Positions 1-10,992 are shown, counted from the stretch's first letter. The stretch: 64,000 nt of DNA from Plantibacter elymi (nom. nud.) (GCF_900177795.1 NZ_FXWJ01000006.1:186001-250000); one strand, 5' to 3'. Translations and numbers: made by a program. Notes: generated by a model from the letters alone, not told the origin.

Positions 1-1
1 C

Positions 2-928
2 CGCGCGAAGACCCAGCACGTCGTGCTCAAGCCGTACACGACGGCGTCGAACCTGCGGCTCGACCTGGAGAAGGGCGACGTCGACATCGCCTACCGCTCG
101 CTGACCGCGACGGACGTCGCCGACCTCCGGAGCGACTCCGACCTGCAGGTCGTCGAGGGGCCGGGCGGTTCGGTGCGGTTCCTCACGTTCAACCTGAACA
201 CCCAGCCGGGCGCGAACGACGCGCAGAAGCTCGCGATCCGGCAGGCGGTCGCGTCGCTCGTCGATCGTGAGGAGATCGCCGACCAGGTCTACAAGGGCAC
301 CTACGCGCCGGCGTACTCGGTCGTGCTCGACGGCCAGACGGGTGCGACGCCCGCATTCCAGACCGCGTACGGTGATGCGCCGGACCCGGCGAAGGCCGCG
401 GCGATCCTCGCGGCCGCGGGCGTCAGCACCCCGGTCGCCCTGCCGATCCAGTACACGAGCGACCACTACGGCCCCGACTCCGACCAGGAGTACGCGCTCA
501 TCAAGTCGCAGCTGGAGGAGTCCGGCCTGTTCACCGTCGACCTGCAGTCGACGGAGTGGACGAGCTACGTGAAGGAGCTGAATCCGGAGTCGGGTTACCC
601 GGCGTACCAGCTCGGGTTCTTCCCGGACTACCCGGATCCCGACAACTTCCTGCGTTCGGCGTACTCGACGACCGGGGCGTCCGTCGCCAACGGGTACTCG
701 GACCCGGCCGTCGACGCGCTCATCGACACCGAGGCGACGGCGACCGACCCGGCGGCGCGCATCGCGGCGATCGAGCAGATCCAAGCGCTGACCGCGACCG
801 CCGCCCCGATCATCCCTCTGCTCCAGGGCACCGAGACGGTCCTCGCCCAGAAGAACGTGACGGGCCTCGAGGACACGCTCGACGCCACGTACACCTTCCG
901 CTTCGCGGTGCTCGACCGCACGAAGTAG
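2..928 (+). CDS. ABC transporter substrate-binding protein, family 5 (C-terminal part)
   Basis: The C-terminal ~308 codons of an extracellular solute-binding protein of family 5 (peptide/nickel/opine type), which delivers an oligopeptide-like solute to a membrane ABC importer. The frame is open to the left edge, so the signal peptide and N-terminal lobe lie outside the window; the first in-frame GTG at 23 is internal. Family features include the segment RFLTFNLNTQPG, the helix RQAVASLVDREEIADQVYKG, the late motif FFPDYPDPDNFL and the end FRFAVLDRTK. No permease or ATPase gene follows. The next gene faces the other way beyond a repeat-filled gap, so this is the last gene of its unit. The substrate cannot be named. 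Confidence 0.85.
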   Translation, partial: RAKTQHVVLKPYTTASNLRLDLEKGDVDIAYRSLTATDVADLRSDSDLQVVEGPGGSVRFLTFNLNTQPGANDAQKLAIRQAVASLVDREEIADQVYKGTYAPAYSVVLDGQTGATPAFQTAYGDAPDPAKAAAILAAAGVSTPVALPIQYTSDHYGPDSDQEYALIKSQLEESGLFTVDLQSTEWTSYVKELNPESGYPAYQLGFFPDYPDPDNFLRSAYSTTGASVANGYSDPAVDALIDTEATATDPAARIAAIEQIQALTATAAPIIPLLQGTETVLAQKNVTGLEDTLDATYTFRFAVLDRTK

Positions 929-949
929 CCGTCGCCGCTGGGGTGTGCG

Positions 950-1075
950 CCAGCGCGGTGCGCTGACGTGAGCGCGGGTCTGTGACGTGAGCGCGCCCCT
1001 CCGGAGACCCGCGCTCGCGTGCGCGGGGAGCGCTCACGCCGGGTGTGCGTCATTCACGCGGGCGCACCGCGCCGG
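950..1075. repeat. Palindromic intergenic repeat A, copy 1
   Basis: Starts with CCAGCGCGGTGCGCTGACG and ends with its near-inverse GGCGCACCGCGCCGG. It holds the core GTGAGCGC, CCCCTCCGGA, ACCCGCGC (about 987-1015). The same design recurs at 1099-1223 and 21047-21152. No coding potential. Copies 1 and 2 together fill most of the gap 929-1229. Confidence 0.75.
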
Positions 1076-1098
1076 CACCCGGTGGGGAGGCCTCAGGT

Positions 1099-1223
1099 CA
1101 GCGCGGTGCGCTGGCGCGAGACCTGCCGAATCGGCGTGGGCGCGGGTCTAGGAGGTGAGCGCACCCCTCCGGAGACCCGCGCTCGCGGCTGCGGGGCGCG
1201 CTCGCGTCAGCGCACCGCGCTGG
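1099..1223. repeat. Palindromic intergenic repeat A, copy 2
   Basis: Opens with CAGCGCGGTGCGCTGG and closes with its inverse, CAGCGCACCGCGCTGG, ending 6 bp before the hutD stop codon. The core GTGAGCGCACCCCTCCGGAG (from 1155) matches copy 1 with one substitution. It could act as a hairpin terminator for hutD transcripts. Confidence 0.75.
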
Positions 1224-1229
1224 CACCCA

Positions 1230-1856
1230 TCACAAGTGGGGGAGGACCTGGGCGAGCGCGATCGTGGCGTCGCCGGTCAGGGACAGGGTGCCGGCCTCGA
1301 GTCGGAGGGCGTCGTGCCGCTGGAGCGCACCAGGGCTGAGACCTGGCCCCTCCGCCGACAGCAGCCCGTCGAGGAGCACGACGAACGTGGTGGCTCTCGG
1401 CGGCGTGGTGACCAGCATCGAGCCGTCGACGACGCCGACCTCGAGCGATCCACGGAACCGATCCCGCGACACCGTCAGGTTGAGATCGAGCGTCGGCCCG
1501 ACCACGCCCCGCGACGACACCGCTGAGGCCCCGTCGAAGGCGGCGACCCGCCACCGGTCCAACTCGACCCGCTCACCGTCGATCACGAGTCCGAGTCCGC
1601 CCGCCGACAATGCCATCAGCTGACGGTCGACGCCGGGGAACGACGAGAAGGCGACGTCCGACTCGACCGTCGCGATGCTCAGCGTCCACCCCGGGGCGGC
1701 CGGCGCGTCGCCGTCGCCGCGCCCACCATCGGTCCGAAGCCCGACGGGTTCGACGGCGATCTCCGTCGCGGTCCCCAGCCCGTTCCGCCAGCGGTAGCTC
1801 CGGTGCCCGGCGGCCGGCAGCAGCACGAGTGCAGGACCCTCCGTCGCATCGCTCAC
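1230..1856 (-). CDS. hutD: HutD family protein
   Basis: A 208-residue HutD-family protein, a bicupin-like fold that accompanies histidine-utilisation genes in many bacteria; its biochemical role is not settled and a governing role on histidine flux has been proposed. The N-terminal block YRWRNGLGTATEIAVEP is typical of the family (W-x-N-G-x-G-x-T-x-E), followed by FSSFPGVDRQLMAL and a C-terminal half ending LTGDATIALAQVLPHL. The GTG start at 1856 overlaps the hutI stop by 4 bp (GTGA), so it is coupled and is the last gene of the hut operon. Repeat A follows directly. Length is normal for the family. Confidence 0.88.
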   Translation of the reverse strand: MSDATEGPALVLLPAAGHRSYRWRNGLGTATEIAVEPVGLRTDGGRGDGDAPAAPGWTLSIATVESDVAFSSFPGVDRQLMALSAGGLGLVIDGERVELDRWRVAAFDGASAVSSRGVVGPTLDLNLTVSRDRFRGSLEVGVVDGSMLVTTPPRATTFVVLLDGLLSAEGPGLSPGALQRHDALRLEAGTLSLTGDATIALAQVLPHL

Positions 1857-3049
1857 CGCTGCGTCGTCCCAGCCGTGACGCGCTCGCCGCGCTGCCGGAC
1901 GCCGACCGTCAACGGCACACCGGGCCGGTAGGCGAGGTGCGAGACCGAGGGCGCGTCGAGCACCTGCAGGTCCGCGAGACCACCCACGCGGAGCGATCCG
2001 ACGGCGTCGGCCCCGTGCTCGCGACCGACCGCCACCGCGGCCCCCCGCGTCGCCGCCCACACCGCTTCGGCGATCGTCAGCCGCATCTGCAGCACGGCGG
2101 TCGCGACGCAGTACGCCATCGACGTCGTGTACGAGGTGCCCGGGTTGCAGTTGGTGGCGAGGGCGATCGAAGCACCGGCGTCGATGAGCGCACGCGCCGG
2201 CGGGAACGGCTCGCGCGTCGACAGGTCGCAGGCCGGGAGCAGGGTCGCGACCGTGGACGAACCCGCCAGGAGGTCGACGTCGGCGTCCGAGAGGTGGTTG
2301 CAGTGGTCGACGCTCGCGGCCTCCAACTCGACCGCGAGGCGCACCCCGCCGCTCTCGCCGAGCTGGTTGCCGTGCACCCGGACGCCCAAGCCCGCGGCGC
2401 GACCGGCGAGCAGCACCTCGCGCGACTCCTCGACGTCGAAGGCGCCGACCTCGCAGAACGCGTCGATGTACGACGCGAACGGAGCCACCGCCGCGAGCAT
2501 CGGCCCGGTGACGAGGTCGAGGTAGTCGCGGCGGTCGACACCGGCCGGCACGAGATGGGCCCCGAGGAAGGTGACGACGTCGGCGACCTCGGCCGCCGCC
2601 CGAGCGGATCGCGCCTCGCCCCCCACGTCGAGCGCGTACCCCGTCTTCGCCTCGAGGAAGGTCGTCCCCTGCGCGAGCGCCTCCGCCCGCAACCGCCGCG
2701 CACCCGCGACGAGCTGCTCCTCGGAGGCCGCGCGGGTGGCAGCCACGGTCGTCGCGATCCCGCCCGCCGCGTACCGGCCGCCGGCCATGCGCGCCTCGAA
2801 CTCCGCCGAGCGGTCGCCCGCGAACACGAGATGGGTGTGTGTGTCGACCCAGCCGGGGAGCACGGCGCGCCCGCCCACGTCGGTCCGGGTGTCGGCGTCG
2901 GGCGCGTCGACCGCTGCGCCGAGCCACGCGATCCGGCCGTCTTCGATGACGAGCGCCGCATCGGCGATCCGGTTGCCGTCGACGTCGCCCGGCCCGGAGC
3001 CCGCGTTGGTCGTGAGCTCGGCGATGCCGGTGATGAGTTCGCTGGTCAT
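1853..3049 (-). CDS. hutI: Imidazolonepropionase
   Basis: Cytosolic amidohydrolase (EC 3.5.2.7) that opens 4-imidazolone-5-propionate to N-formimino-L-glutamate, the third step of histidine breakdown. 398 residues, normal length. Metal-site and substrate motifs are visible: DTHTHLVFAG near residue 70, FLGAHLVP, VHGNQLGESGG, the metal-binding DHCNHLS, and ATNCNPGTS near residue 315. The ATG at 3049 overlaps the hutF stop (ATGA), and the gene's own stop overlaps hutD. That fixes the start and indicates translational coupling through hutF-hutI-hutD. Confidence 0.97.
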   Translation of the reverse strand: MTSELITGIAELTTNAGSGPGDVDGNRIADAALVIEDGRIAWLGAAVDAPDADTRTDVGGRAVLPGWVDTHTHLVFAGDRSAEFEARMAGGRYAAGGIATTVAATRAASEEQLVAGARRLRAEALAQGTTFLEAKTGYALDVGGEARSARAAAEVADVVTFLGAHLVPAGVDRRDYLDLVTGPMLAAVAPFASYIDAFCEVGAFDVEESREVLLAGRAAGLGVRVHGNQLGESGGVRLAVELEAASVDHCNHLSDADVDLLAGSSTVATLLPACDLSTREPFPPARALIDAGASIALATNCNPGTSYTTSMAYCVATAVLQMRLTIAEAVWAATRGAAVAVGREHGADAVGSLRVGGLADLQVLDAPSVSHLAYRPGVPLTVGVRQRGERVTAGTTQR

Positions 3050-4515
3050 GGCTGCGTCTCCTGCGAGAGGTGATCAGGTGTCGGGGACGAGGTGGCCGCC
3101 CGGGGCGTCTCCGTCGATGCTGCCAGTTCGGCGAGCGCCACCGCGAGAAGCTGTTCCGGCGTCGACTCCTGCGATGTCGCGATCAGCCGACCTCGCTCGG
3201 CCACGAGCCGCCCGCCGACGACGACTCGCTCGACGTCGGACGCGGTCGCGACGAGGGCGAGTTGTGCCGGGTCCATGCCGGTCGTGCGGAGGCTCGACAT
3301 CGACACCTCGACGAGGTCGAGCGGGTCGCCGACATCCAGCGTGTGACGCCCGAGTCCGAGCGAACGGTATCCGTTGTCGGTGCCCGCCTCGAGGAGCTCG
3401 GCGGGCGAGAACCGGCCGCGTCTGCCGGAGGCGAGCCGTTCCCCGGCTTCGAGGCCACGCAGTTCGAGCAGCGGATCGACCACCGCGTTCTGGTCGGAGC
3501 CGACGGCGATCCGGGCACCCGCGTCCGCGAGGCGGCGGGCCGGTCCGATGCCGTCGCCGAGGTCCGCCTCGGTCGTCGGGCACATCACGACGGTCGCACC
3601 GGACCGCCCGATCGCCGTGATGTCCGCGTCGGTCAGGTGCGTCGCGTGGACGAGGCTGATGCGCGGGGCGAGCGCACCGAGCGCAGCGAGCACGCCCGTC
3701 GGCGTCCTGCCCGTCTTCGCGAGTGTGTCGACGTTCTCCTGCGGCTGCTCCGACAGGTGGACGTGCAGCGGGACGTCGTCGGGCAGTCCGGCGAGGATCG
3801 TGCGCATGGCGTCGACGGGCACGGCGCGCACCGAGTGCAGCGCGGCACCGAGCGTGACGAGCCCGGTGGCGCCGACGGAGCCGGACAGTGCGGCACGCAG
3901 CCGATGCCAGCGGGCGAGCCAGCCGGACGCGTCGCCGTCGCCGAACGCGAGCTGTTCGGTTAGCAGCGGAGCGGCGGGACCCCCGGCGGACCCGAGGCCA
4001 CTCGCGAGGTAGGCCGTGTCGAGGAGGGTGAGCCGGATGCCGACGTCGGCGGCGGCTTCGGCGACCGCCAGTTCCATCGCGTGGGCGGTCGGGTACGGGG
4101 TGCCGTCGGCCTGGTGGTGCACGTAGTGGAACTCGCCGACCGCCGTCCAGCCGCAGACGAGCATCTCGCCGAACACGGCACGGGCGACCCGGCCGTAGTG
4201 GTCCGGGTCGAGGCTGGCGGCAGCCGCGTACATCGCCTCGCGCCACTGCCAGAAGTCGCCGCCGTCGGCGTGGGTGCGTCCGCGGAGCAGACGGTGGAAC
4301 GCGTGGGAGTGGGCGTTCCCCATGCCGGGGATGACCGTTCCGAGGCGTCGGTCGCCCGTCTGCGGCTCGACGCCGCGCTCGACGGCGGTGATCCGTCCGG
4401 AGTCGTCGGCCGTGAAGCGCACGCGGCCGGTCGGGCGACCGTCGATGATCGCCGTCGCGGCCCAGATGGGAGCCCGCACGTTCGCCGCGCCGGGGTCGAC
4501 GCTCGTGATCGTCAC
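3046..4515 (-). CDS. hutF: Formimidoylglutamate deiminase
   Basis: Amidohydrolase-superfamily deiminase (EC 3.5.3.13) that converts N-formimino-L-glutamate to N-formyl-L-glutamate plus ammonia, the first half of the two-step (HutF/HutG) branch. 489 residues. Motifs: PGMGNAHSHAFHRLLRGR (metal-binding HxH), PLHVHLSEQPQENVD, LVHATHLTDADI, MCPTTEADLGDG and AVGSDQNAVVDPLLELR. The GTG at 4515 is chosen because it gives the same 4-bp GTGA overlap with the upstream gene seen at every junction of this operon. The product needs a deformylase; no HutG is present in the window (see the M20 gene immediately upstream). Confidence 0.95.
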   Translation of the reverse strand: MTITSVDPGAANVRAPIWAATAIIDGRPTGRVRFTADDSGRITAVERGVEPQTGDRRLGTVIPGMGNAHSHAFHRLLRGRTHADGGDFWQWREAMYAAAASLDPDHYGRVARAVFGEMLVCGWTAVGEFHYVHHQADGTPYPTAHAMELAVAEAAADVGIRLTLLDTAYLASGLGSAGGPAAPLLTEQLAFGDGDASGWLARWHRLRAALSGSVGATGLVTLGAALHSVRAVPVDAMRTILAGLPDDVPLHVHLSEQPQENVDTLAKTGRTPTGVLAALGALAPRISLVHATHLTDADITAIGRSGATVVMCPTTEADLGDGIGPARRLADAGARIAVGSDQNAVVDPLLELRGLEAGERLASGRRGRFSPAELLEAGTDNGYRSLGLGRHTLDVGDPLDLVEVSMSSLRTTGMDPAQLALVATASDVERVVVGGRLVAERGRLIATSQESTPEQLLAVALAELAASTETPRAATSSPTPDHLSQETQP

Positions 4516-5725
4516 AGCACGCTCCGCAGCAGGGCCTCGAGCGCTTCGACGCCGGCGACGCAGTCGGCTGTCTCGGCGAACTCCTCCGGCGAGTGCGAGA
4601 CACCGGTCGGGTTCCGGACGAAGACCATCGCGGTCGGCACCGCGCCGCTGAGGACCCCGGCGTCGTGGCCTGCGCCCGTCGGTAGCAGCGGGACCCCGCC
4701 GAGCGTGCCGGCGAGCCGCGCGGCGAGCTCGGGGTCGAACTCGACGACGCCCGACCACGACTCCTCGATCAGCTCCACCGCGCACCCGGAATCGGCGACG
4801 GCCTCCTGCACCCGGCTCTCGATGTCCGAGACGAGCGCGCGCGTGCCGGCGTCGGTGGCCGCGCGGGCGTCCACCCAGGCGTCGACCTCGGAGGCGATGA
4901 CGTTGGTGCCGCCTGGCACGATGCGCAGGCGGCCGACGGTGGCGCGGGCGTCGTCCGTCGCGAGGGCGGCCTGTTCGACCGCGAGGACGGCGCGTGCTGC
5001 GGCGACCACGGGATCACGGCGCTCGCGCATGCCGGTCGCGCCGGCGTGGTTCCCCTGACCGCTCACCCGGAGGCGCCAGCGGCCGTGGGCGAGGATCGAC
5101 GAGGCGACGGCGGTGGGCGAGCCGAGGTCGATGAGGCCGCGACCCTGTTCCACATGCAACTCGATGAAGATGCCGATGCGGCCCAGCGCCTCGTCGTCGC
5201 GGCCGAGGTGCTCGGGAGCGAGCCCGGCGGCCGCCGCGGCCTCCGCCACAGTGACCCCGTCCGCGTCCGTCAGCGCTCGGGCGGCGTCCGCGGTGATCGC
5301 ACCGGACAGGAGCCGGGATCCGAGGCAGGCGACCCCGAACCGGGACCCCTCCTCCTCGGCGAACACCACGACGGCGACGGGACGCGACGGCTGGAACCCG
5401 GTGGCCTGCAGACGCGCGACGGCGTCCAGCGCTGAGACGACGCCGAGCGGCCCGTCGAAGGCGCCGCCGCCCGGGACGGAGTCGAGGTGGCTCCCGGTGA
5501 CGACCGCGTCAGGCCCAGGTGTGCCCCACCACGCCCACAGGTTGCCGTTCCGGTCCGTCTCGACGTCGAGCCCGAGTCGGCTGGCGCGAGCGGTGAACCA
5601 CTCGCGCAGTTCGAACTCGGCCGGCGTCCAGACGTGCCGGGAGTACCCGCCGCGCGCCGGATCGACCCCGACGCCGGTGATCTCGTCGAGCCCGGCGAGC
5701 CGACCGTGGGCGATCAGGCCGTCGG

Positions 5726-5729
<4 letters not shown>
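4512..5729 (-). CDS. M20-family amidohydrolase (allantoate amidohydrolase/N-carbamoyl amino acid hydrolase-like); candidate N-formylglutamate deformylase
   Basis: 405-residue zinc peptidase-like enzyme of the M20 AllC/hydantoinase-carbamoylase group. Motifs: [19 protein letters not shown] (metal His/Asp), EEEGSRFG (catalytic Glu pair), [18 protein letters not shown] (dimerisation-lid His) and, near the end, GAGHDAGVL. These enzymes hydrolyse N-carbamoyl or ureido groups on amino-acid-like substrates. It lies inside the hut operon, overlapping hutU upstream (GTGA, which sets the GTG at 5729) and hutF downstream. HutG is missing, so removal of the formyl group from N-formylglutamate is a reasonable guess, but it is inference from position; allantoate or N-carbamoyl-amino-acid hydrolysis remains possible. 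Confidence 0.85.
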
Positions 5730-7387
<1,658 letters not shown>

Positions 7388-7429
7388 GCGCTGGTCCTTT
7401 ACGTCTGCGGTGCGGTGGTGGTGGTGCTG

Positions 7430-7514
7430 TTCCGACGGGCTCAGGGGCGGGTCGCCGGCCGTGAGCCGGTTCTCGGTCCCTGGATTGCTTCTCGACCCCT
7501 GAGCCCGTCGAAGG
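7430..7514. repeat. Inverted pair of REP-like elements
   Basis: TTCCGACGGGCTCAGGGG (7430-7447) and its inverse CCCCTGAGCCCGTCGAAGG (7496-7514) face each other between the importer binding protein and hutU. A transcript could form a long hairpin and attenuate read-through. Same element family as at 42.7, 58.6 and 60.6 kb. Confidence 0.7.
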
Positions 7515-7520
7515 GTGCTG

Positions 7521-8447
7521 CTAGCCGAGGTCGGCGTCCTGCAGCCACGCCTCGGCGATGCTCTTCAGGCTCGTGCCGTCGGACGCCTTGCCGTTCATCT
7601 CGATGAGGTCCTCGGTGGTGAGGGCCGCGGAGACCTTGTCGAGCGTCTTCGAGATCGTGTCGTCGAGCTTGCTCGTGCTGATGACGGGGACGATGTTCTC
7701 GGCCGCGAAGAGCGACTTGTCGTCTTCGAGCGCGACGAGCTTGTTCGCGGTGAGCCCGGGGTCGGTGCTGAAGATGTCGCCGACCTGCACCTGGCCGCTC
7801 GTGAGCGCGGTCATCGTGAGCGGCCCGCCGGCGTCGAGGCTGACGAACTCCTTGAAGGTGAGACCGTAGACCTGCTCGAGGCCGACGACGCCGTTGACGC
7901 GCGTCTTCCACTCCGGCGGGCCGCCGAGGCTGAGCTCGGACATGTACGGCACGAGGTCGGAGATCGTCTTGAGGTCGTACTTGTCGGCCGTCTCCTGGGT
8001 GACGGCGAGCACGTCCTTGTCCTCCGCGGGCGAGATGTCGAGCATGCTGACGCCCTTCGGGAGCTTGTCGCCGAGTTCCGCGACGACGTCCTCGCTCGTG
8101 CTGGCCTTCGATTCGGAGTCGAGGTACTTGAGCAGCGCGCCCGAGTATTCGGGGAGGAGGTCGATGGAGCCGTCCTGCAGCGCGGCCATGTAGACCTCGC
8201 GGCTGCCGATGTTGAACTGCTCCTTCACCTTCACGCCCTCGGCTTGCAGCGCCTGGGAGTAGATGGTGGCGATGAGCTGGCTCTCGGTGAAGTCGGCTGA
8301 GCCGATGATGACGGCGTCGCCGGAGGAGCCGGACGCGCCGTCGCTGCTGAGGGCGTCCTGGCCGCCGCAGCCGGTGAGGACGAGAGCGGCGGCCGCGGTG
8401 GTCGCAGCGATGGCCGCGAGACGACGGGGGAAGGTGGGGAAGGGCAT
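7521..8447 (-). CDS. ProU/OpuC-type ABC transporter substrate-binding lipoprotein
   Basis: 308-residue lipoprotein: a signal peptide with lipobox LVLTGC (Cys about 27), then an OpuAC-type (glycine betaine/choline/osmoprotectant) binding fold with [20 protein letters not shown], the family hallmark [13 protein letters not shown], and a C-terminal second lobe. It would catch a small zwitterion outside the membrane for the permeases encoded upstream. OpuC relatives bind quaternary amines. In pseudomonads and rhizobia, however, a ProU-like system (HutXWV) imports histidine, and this one sits between a hut-type regulator and hutU. Histidine, urocanate or a histidine betaine are therefore reasonable candidates (inference). 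Ribosome-binding site GAGG lies just before the ATG. Confidence 0.9.
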   Translation of the reverse strand: MPFPTFPRRLAAIAATTAAAALVLTGCGGQDALSSDGASGSSGDAVIIGSADFTESQLIATIYSQALQAEGVKVKEQFNIGSREVYMAALQDGSIDLLPEYSGALLKYLDSESKASTSEDVVAELGDKLPKGVSMLDISPAEDKDVLAVTQETADKYDLKTISDLVPYMSELSLGGPPEWKTRVNGVVGLEQVYGLTFKEFVSLDAGGPLTMTALTSGQVQVGDIFSTDPGLTANKLVALEDDKSLFAAENIVPVISTSKLDDTISKTLDKVSAALTTEDLIEMNGKASDGTSLKSIAEAWLQDADLG

Positions 8448-8522
8448 GAGGACCTCGATTCGGTGAGATGGACGGATCGGTGGTGCGGTCGTGCGGAGGT
8501 GGTCGTGCGGTGCGGGTGCGGC

Positions 8523-9257
8523 TCAGGCCGGCCGGGGGATCGCCCCGGTGACGGTGGTCGGGGCCGCCGTCCGCCGTCTGCGGCTGGTGCGCCGCAGACC
8601 GGGGGAGACGATGAGGGTGCCGAGGAGGGTGAAGGCGATCTCCAGTGCGAAGGCGAGGGCGGCGACGAGGATCGCCCCGCCGGCCATCTGGAAGAAGTCG
8701 GCCTGGGCGCGGCCGTCGATGATGTACCGGCCGAGCCCCTGGAGGCCGAGGTAGGCGGCGACCGTCGCGGTCGAGACGACCTGGAGGGTGGACGAGCGGA
8801 TGCCGGACAGCAGCAGGGGGAGGGCGCAGGGGAGCTGGACGTGCCAGAGGATCTGCAGCTTCGTGTAGCCCATGCCACGGGCGGCGCCCACCGCGTCGGG
8901 ATCGGCGCTCTGGATGCCCGTGTACGTCCCGGTCAGGATCGGCGGGACGGCGAGGAGTACGAGGACGACGATCGTCGGGATGACGTAGACGAGCTGCCCG
9001 GGGACCACCGGCGAGATGAGGAGGAACAGCAGGATGAGGAGGCCGAGTGTCGGCAGGGCGCGGAGTGCGTTGGCCGACCCGGCGACGAGGCGCTCGCCCT
9101 TGCCGGTGTACCCGACGAGGACGCCGAGCGGCACGGCGATCGCCGCGGCGATGACGAGCGCGATGCCGGTGTACAGCAGGTGGTAGCCCATCTGCGAGGG
9201 GATGCCGTCGGGGCCGCTCCAGTTGGCGGGGTCGGTCAGCCAGTCGATGACGCTCAC
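8523..9257 (-). CDS. ProU/OpuC-type ABC transporter permease (second)
   Basis: 244-residue inner-membrane permease of the OpuCB/OpuCD class with about five to six hydrophobic helices. It has the coupling motif PDAVGAARGMGYTKLQILWHV (EAA-like loop that contacts the ATPase) followed by the end of the membrane domain GLQGLGRYIIDGRAQADFF. The C-terminal 30 residues are basic and low in complexity. The GTG start at 9257 overlaps the preceding permease gene by 4 bp. The two separate, different permeases fit the OpuC heterodimer layout. Confidence 0.9.
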   Translation of the reverse strand: MSVIDWLTDPANWSGPDGIPSQMGYHLLYTGIALVIAAAIAVPLGVLVGYTGKGERLVAGSANALRALPTLGLLILLFLLISPVVPGQLVYVIPTIVVLVLLAVPPILTGTYTGIQSADPDAVGAARGMGYTKLQILWHVQLPCALPLLLSGIRSSTLQVVSTATVAAYLGLQGLGRYIIDGRAQADFFQMAGGAILVAALAFALEIAFTLLGTLIVSPGLRRTSRRRRTAAPTTVTGAIPRPA

Positions 9258-9904
9258 GCTGCCACCGTCCGATCACGCCAGGGCGTCGCGAGCGAGCCGA
9301 GCCGGACGATGATCAGGTCGAGGATCACGGCGAGCACGACGCAGAGCAGGATGCCGGTGACGAGCGGCACGAACAGCCGGAGCTGGAACCCCTGCGTGAA
9401 CAGCGTCCCGAGTTGTGGGATGCCGAGCAGGGCGGCCATCGTCACGATGCTGACGTTGGAGACGACCGCGACGCGCAGGCCGGCGGCGATCACCGGGACG
9501 GCGACGGGCAGTTCGACCAGCACGAGCCGCTGCCAGGACCGGTAGCCCATGGCCTCGGCCGCCTGCACCGCGTCCACCGGCACCGAGGACAGCCCGTCGG
9601 AGACGACGCGGACGAGGAGCGACACCGTGTAGACGGTCAGGGCGATGACGATGTTGATCGGGTCGAGGATCTTCGTGCCGAGGATCGTCGGCAGGATGAT
9701 GAACAGCGCGAGCGACGGGATCGTGTACAGCAGCCCGGCGGTACCGACGATGAACGGTCGGCCGCGACGCGAGCGGTGCGCCCACCAGCCGAACGGGAGG
9801 GCGACCAGGAGGCCGAGCACCGTCGGGGTGAGCGTCAACCAGAGGTGGTTGAGCGTGAGGTCGCCGATGAGCGGGAGGTTCTCCCAGATCCAGTCGATCG
9901 TCAT
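9254..9904 (-). CDS. ProU/OpuC-type ABC transporter permease (first)
   Basis: 216-residue membrane component paired with the next gene. Hydrophobic helices alternate with short loops, and the EAA-like coupling loop reads VPVDAVQAAEAMGYRSWQRL. The N-terminus (MTIDWIWENLPLIGDLTLNH) is typical of OpuCB-like proteins, where a short cytosolic stretch precedes helix 1. The ATG at 9904 overlaps the stop of the ATPase gene (ATGA), and its own stop overlaps the second permease (GTGA). The order ATPase-permease-permease-binding protein is that of opuC/proU operons. Confidence 0.9.
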   Translation of the reverse strand: MTIDWIWENLPLIGDLTLNHLWLTLTPTVLGLLVALPFGWWAHRSRRGRPFIVGTAGLLYTIPSLALFIILPTILGTKILDPINIVIALTVYTVSLLVRVVSDGLSSVPVDAVQAAEAMGYRSWQRLVLVELPVAVPVIAAGLRVAVVSNVSIVTMAALLGIPQLGTLFTQGFQLRLFVPLVTGILLCVVLAVILDLIIVRLGSLATPWRDRTVAA

Positions 9905-10992
9905 CGGAGGCTCCGCTCGGGGGCGGGACGCTCGAGGAGTTCGCTGGCGGCGATGGTGCCGGCGAGTCGGCCGTCGTCGTCGAGGAGCCCGACGCGTCGA
10001 CTCGGGTGCGCGAGCGCTGCGTTGAGGGCGATGCGGAGCGACGCCGTGCGCGGGACGAACAGGCCGTGGCCGCTGATGGTGTCGGTCGAGACGGAGCCGT
10101 GACCGGCTGCGGTGTCGAACCAGCCGAGGGGACGGCGTTCGTCGTCCGTCACCACCACCCAGCCGCTCGCATGCACGCCGCTCACGACGGTCTCGCCGAG
10201 CCGGGCGACGGGCTCACGGTGGAGGGCGTCGTCGTGGTCGAGCCCGAGGAAGCCGAGTGCCCGGTAGCCGCGGGCCTCACCCACGAAGTCGGCGACGAAC
10301 GCGTCGTGGGGGCGGGTCAGGAGGTCGACCGGCGGCGCGATCTGTGCGAGGAGACCGCCCTCGCGGAGGACCGCGACCTGGTCGCCGAGCTTGAGCGCCT
10401 CGTCGATGTCGTGGGTGACCATCACGATCGTCTTCGAGATGTCGGCCTGCAGGCGCAGGAACTCGTCCTGGAGCTGCGTCCGGACGATCGGGTCGACCGC
10501 GCTGAAGGGCTCGTCCATGAGGAGGAACGGCGGGTTCGTCGCGAGGGCGCGGGCGACGCCGACGCGCTGCTGCTGACCGCCGGAGAGCTGCCACGGGTAC
10601 TTCTTCGCGAACTTCCCGTCGAGACCGACGCGCTCCAGCAGCTCGAGGGCCGCCGAGCGCGTCTCCCGACGCGAGCCGCCGAGCAGGCGGGGGAGGGCTG
10701 CGACATTGTCGACGACGGTGCGGTGCGGGAAGAGACCGGCGTTCTGGATGACGTAGCCGATCCGGCGACGGAGGGTGACGCGGTCGAGCGACTGGGTCTC
10801 GACGTCGTCGAGCAGGATCGACCCCGAGGTCGGATCGATGAGGCGGTTGATCATCCGGAGCGAGGTGGTCTTGCCGCAGCCGGACGGGCCGACGAGCACC
10901 GTGAGGGATCCGGTCGGCACCTCGAAGGAGAGGTCGTGGACGGCGACCGTGCCGTCCGGGTAGGCCTTCTTGACGTTCGTGAAGCGGATCAT
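9901..10992 (-). CDS. ProU/OpuC-type ABC transporter ATP-binding protein with CBS domains
   Basis: 363-residue nucleotide-binding subunit. Walker A GPSGCGKTTSLRMINRL (residues ~36-50), Q-loop VIQNAGLFPHRTV, signature LSGGQQQRVGVARALA, Walker B FLLMDEPFSAVDP and switch His in VTHDIDEAL. After residue ~245 come two CBS-like segments (YRALGFLGLDHDDALHREPV onward, and VSTDTISGHGLFVPRTASLR to the end), which in OpuA/OpuC ATPases sense ionic strength or adenine nucleotides. Overlaps the IclR gene and the first permease by 4 bp each, so regulator and importer share one transcript. Confidence 0.93.
   Translation of the reverse strand: MIRFTNVKKAYPDGTVAVHDLSFEVPTGSLTVLVGPSGCGKTTSLRMINRLIDPTSGSILLDDVETQSLDRVTLRRRIGYVIQNAGLFPHRTVVDNVAALPRLLGGSRRETRSAALELLERVGLDGKFAKKYPWQLSGGQQQRVGVARALATNPPFLLMDEPFSAVDPIVRTQLQDEFLRLQADISKTIVMVTHDIDEALKLGDQVAVLREGGLLAQIAPPVDLLTRPHDAFVADFVGEARGYRALGFLGLDHDDALHREPVARLGETVVSGVHASGWVVVTDDERRPLGWFDTAAGHGSVSTDTISGHGLFVPRTASLRIALNAALAHPSRRVGLLDDDGRLAGTIAASELLERPAPERSLR

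Noticed and set aside
929-1229. Small genes in the gap after the first gene
   Set aside because: Short open frames here are Arg/Gly/Pro-rich and coincide exactly with the palindromic repeats.
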